Below the pieces are notes generated by a model, which was given only the letters and a program-made list of their open reading frames with translations, ran no database searches and had not been told where the DNA came from. Position numbers and translations under genes: made by a program. A stretch of 64,000 nucleotides of DNA, from the NCBI GenBank assembly GCA_025642065.1, contig JAODUP010000127.1, positions 387,501 through 451,500 of the forward strand. Direction: 5' to 3'. The stretch comes from Paralvinella palmiformis (taxonomy: Eukaryota > Annelida > Polychaeta > Terebellida > Alvinellidae). Shown one piece after another: positions 63,759 through 64,000 of the stretch. Every line of letters begins with the position of its first letter. Positions within the stretch are counted from its first letter, which is position 1.

Positions 63759-64000
63759 GTAAGTAAGAACCTGTTGATGGTCTTATGGAATTACTGGCAG
63801 TGATCTTAATGGCTAACAATCCTCACATACTCTATTCTTTCCTAGAGTAGTATCATTGTGAATTAGTTTAATGTATGTTGTGTGATGATCATAATAATAA
63901 TTATAATAATAGTAATATTTCTGTAAAATAGATCTTTTCTTGTAATAATGTTTTCATGTGTTTGTTTCATGATGTTTTTTTTTGTACAGTCGTTAAGATA
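63759..64000 (+). other. Start of the intron after the first NCX coding exon
   Basis: AT-rich sequence after the GTAAGTAA donor with no further exon before the window's edge. Confidence 0.7.

Noticed and set aside
63125..63762. Antisense and out-of-frame ORFs over the NCX exon
   Set aside because: They shadow a GC-rich coding exon that is clearly the exchanger.

Overview
The window looks like AT-rich animal nuclear DNA: split genes with GT-AG introns, long introns and UTRs, many microsatellites and numerous dead transposons and SINEs. The gene content (DPH5, a TEX14-type pseudokinase, a GGA clathrin adaptor and an NCX Na+/Ca2+ exchanger) means a metazoan. Divergence from vertebrate family members and the repeat spectrum suggest an invertebrate, perhaps a mollusc or other lophotrochozoan; that placement is inference.

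Layout. 1-3.7 kb: transposon remains (a THAP-domain DNA element and a non-LTR retrotransposon). 4,087-10,921 (+): DPH5, eight exons, with a 1.45 kb MULE-like element in intron 1. 13,312-22,508 (-): a TEX14 homologue of 24 coding exons with ankyrin repeats, a catalytically dead kinase domain and a long tail; it is tail-to-tail with DPH5. 23.2-29.4 kb: intergenic DNA with a SINE, a broken Ty3/Gypsy element and a 150 bp tandem duplication. 29,447-51,559 (-): GGA, 18 coding exons, 710 aa (VHS, GAT, hinge, GAE), with transposons packed into its introns. 51.6-63 kb: mostly repeats, then a GC-richer stretch that probably holds 5' noncoding exons of the exchanger. 63,059 to beyond the right edge (+): the first coding exon of an SLC8/NCX exchanger.

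I rebuilt exon structures by hand from splice sites and phase. All three complete genes give uninterrupted frames across every junction (834, 3,756 and 2,133 nt), which strongly supports them. The genes do not form a pathway: DPH5 modifies elongation factor 2, TEX14 acts at germ-cell bridges or the cytokinetic midbody in vertebrates, GGA sorts cargo at the trans-Golgi, and NCX exports calcium. I saw no CRISPR array, prokaryotic operon or intact mobile element. The least ordinary signals are an RNA hairpin next to the DPH5 start codon, a likely GC-AG intron and ATG-less leader in TEX14, a TCTCGCGAGA palindrome just upstream of the GGA start codon, and several short transposon families that can be delimited by target duplications.
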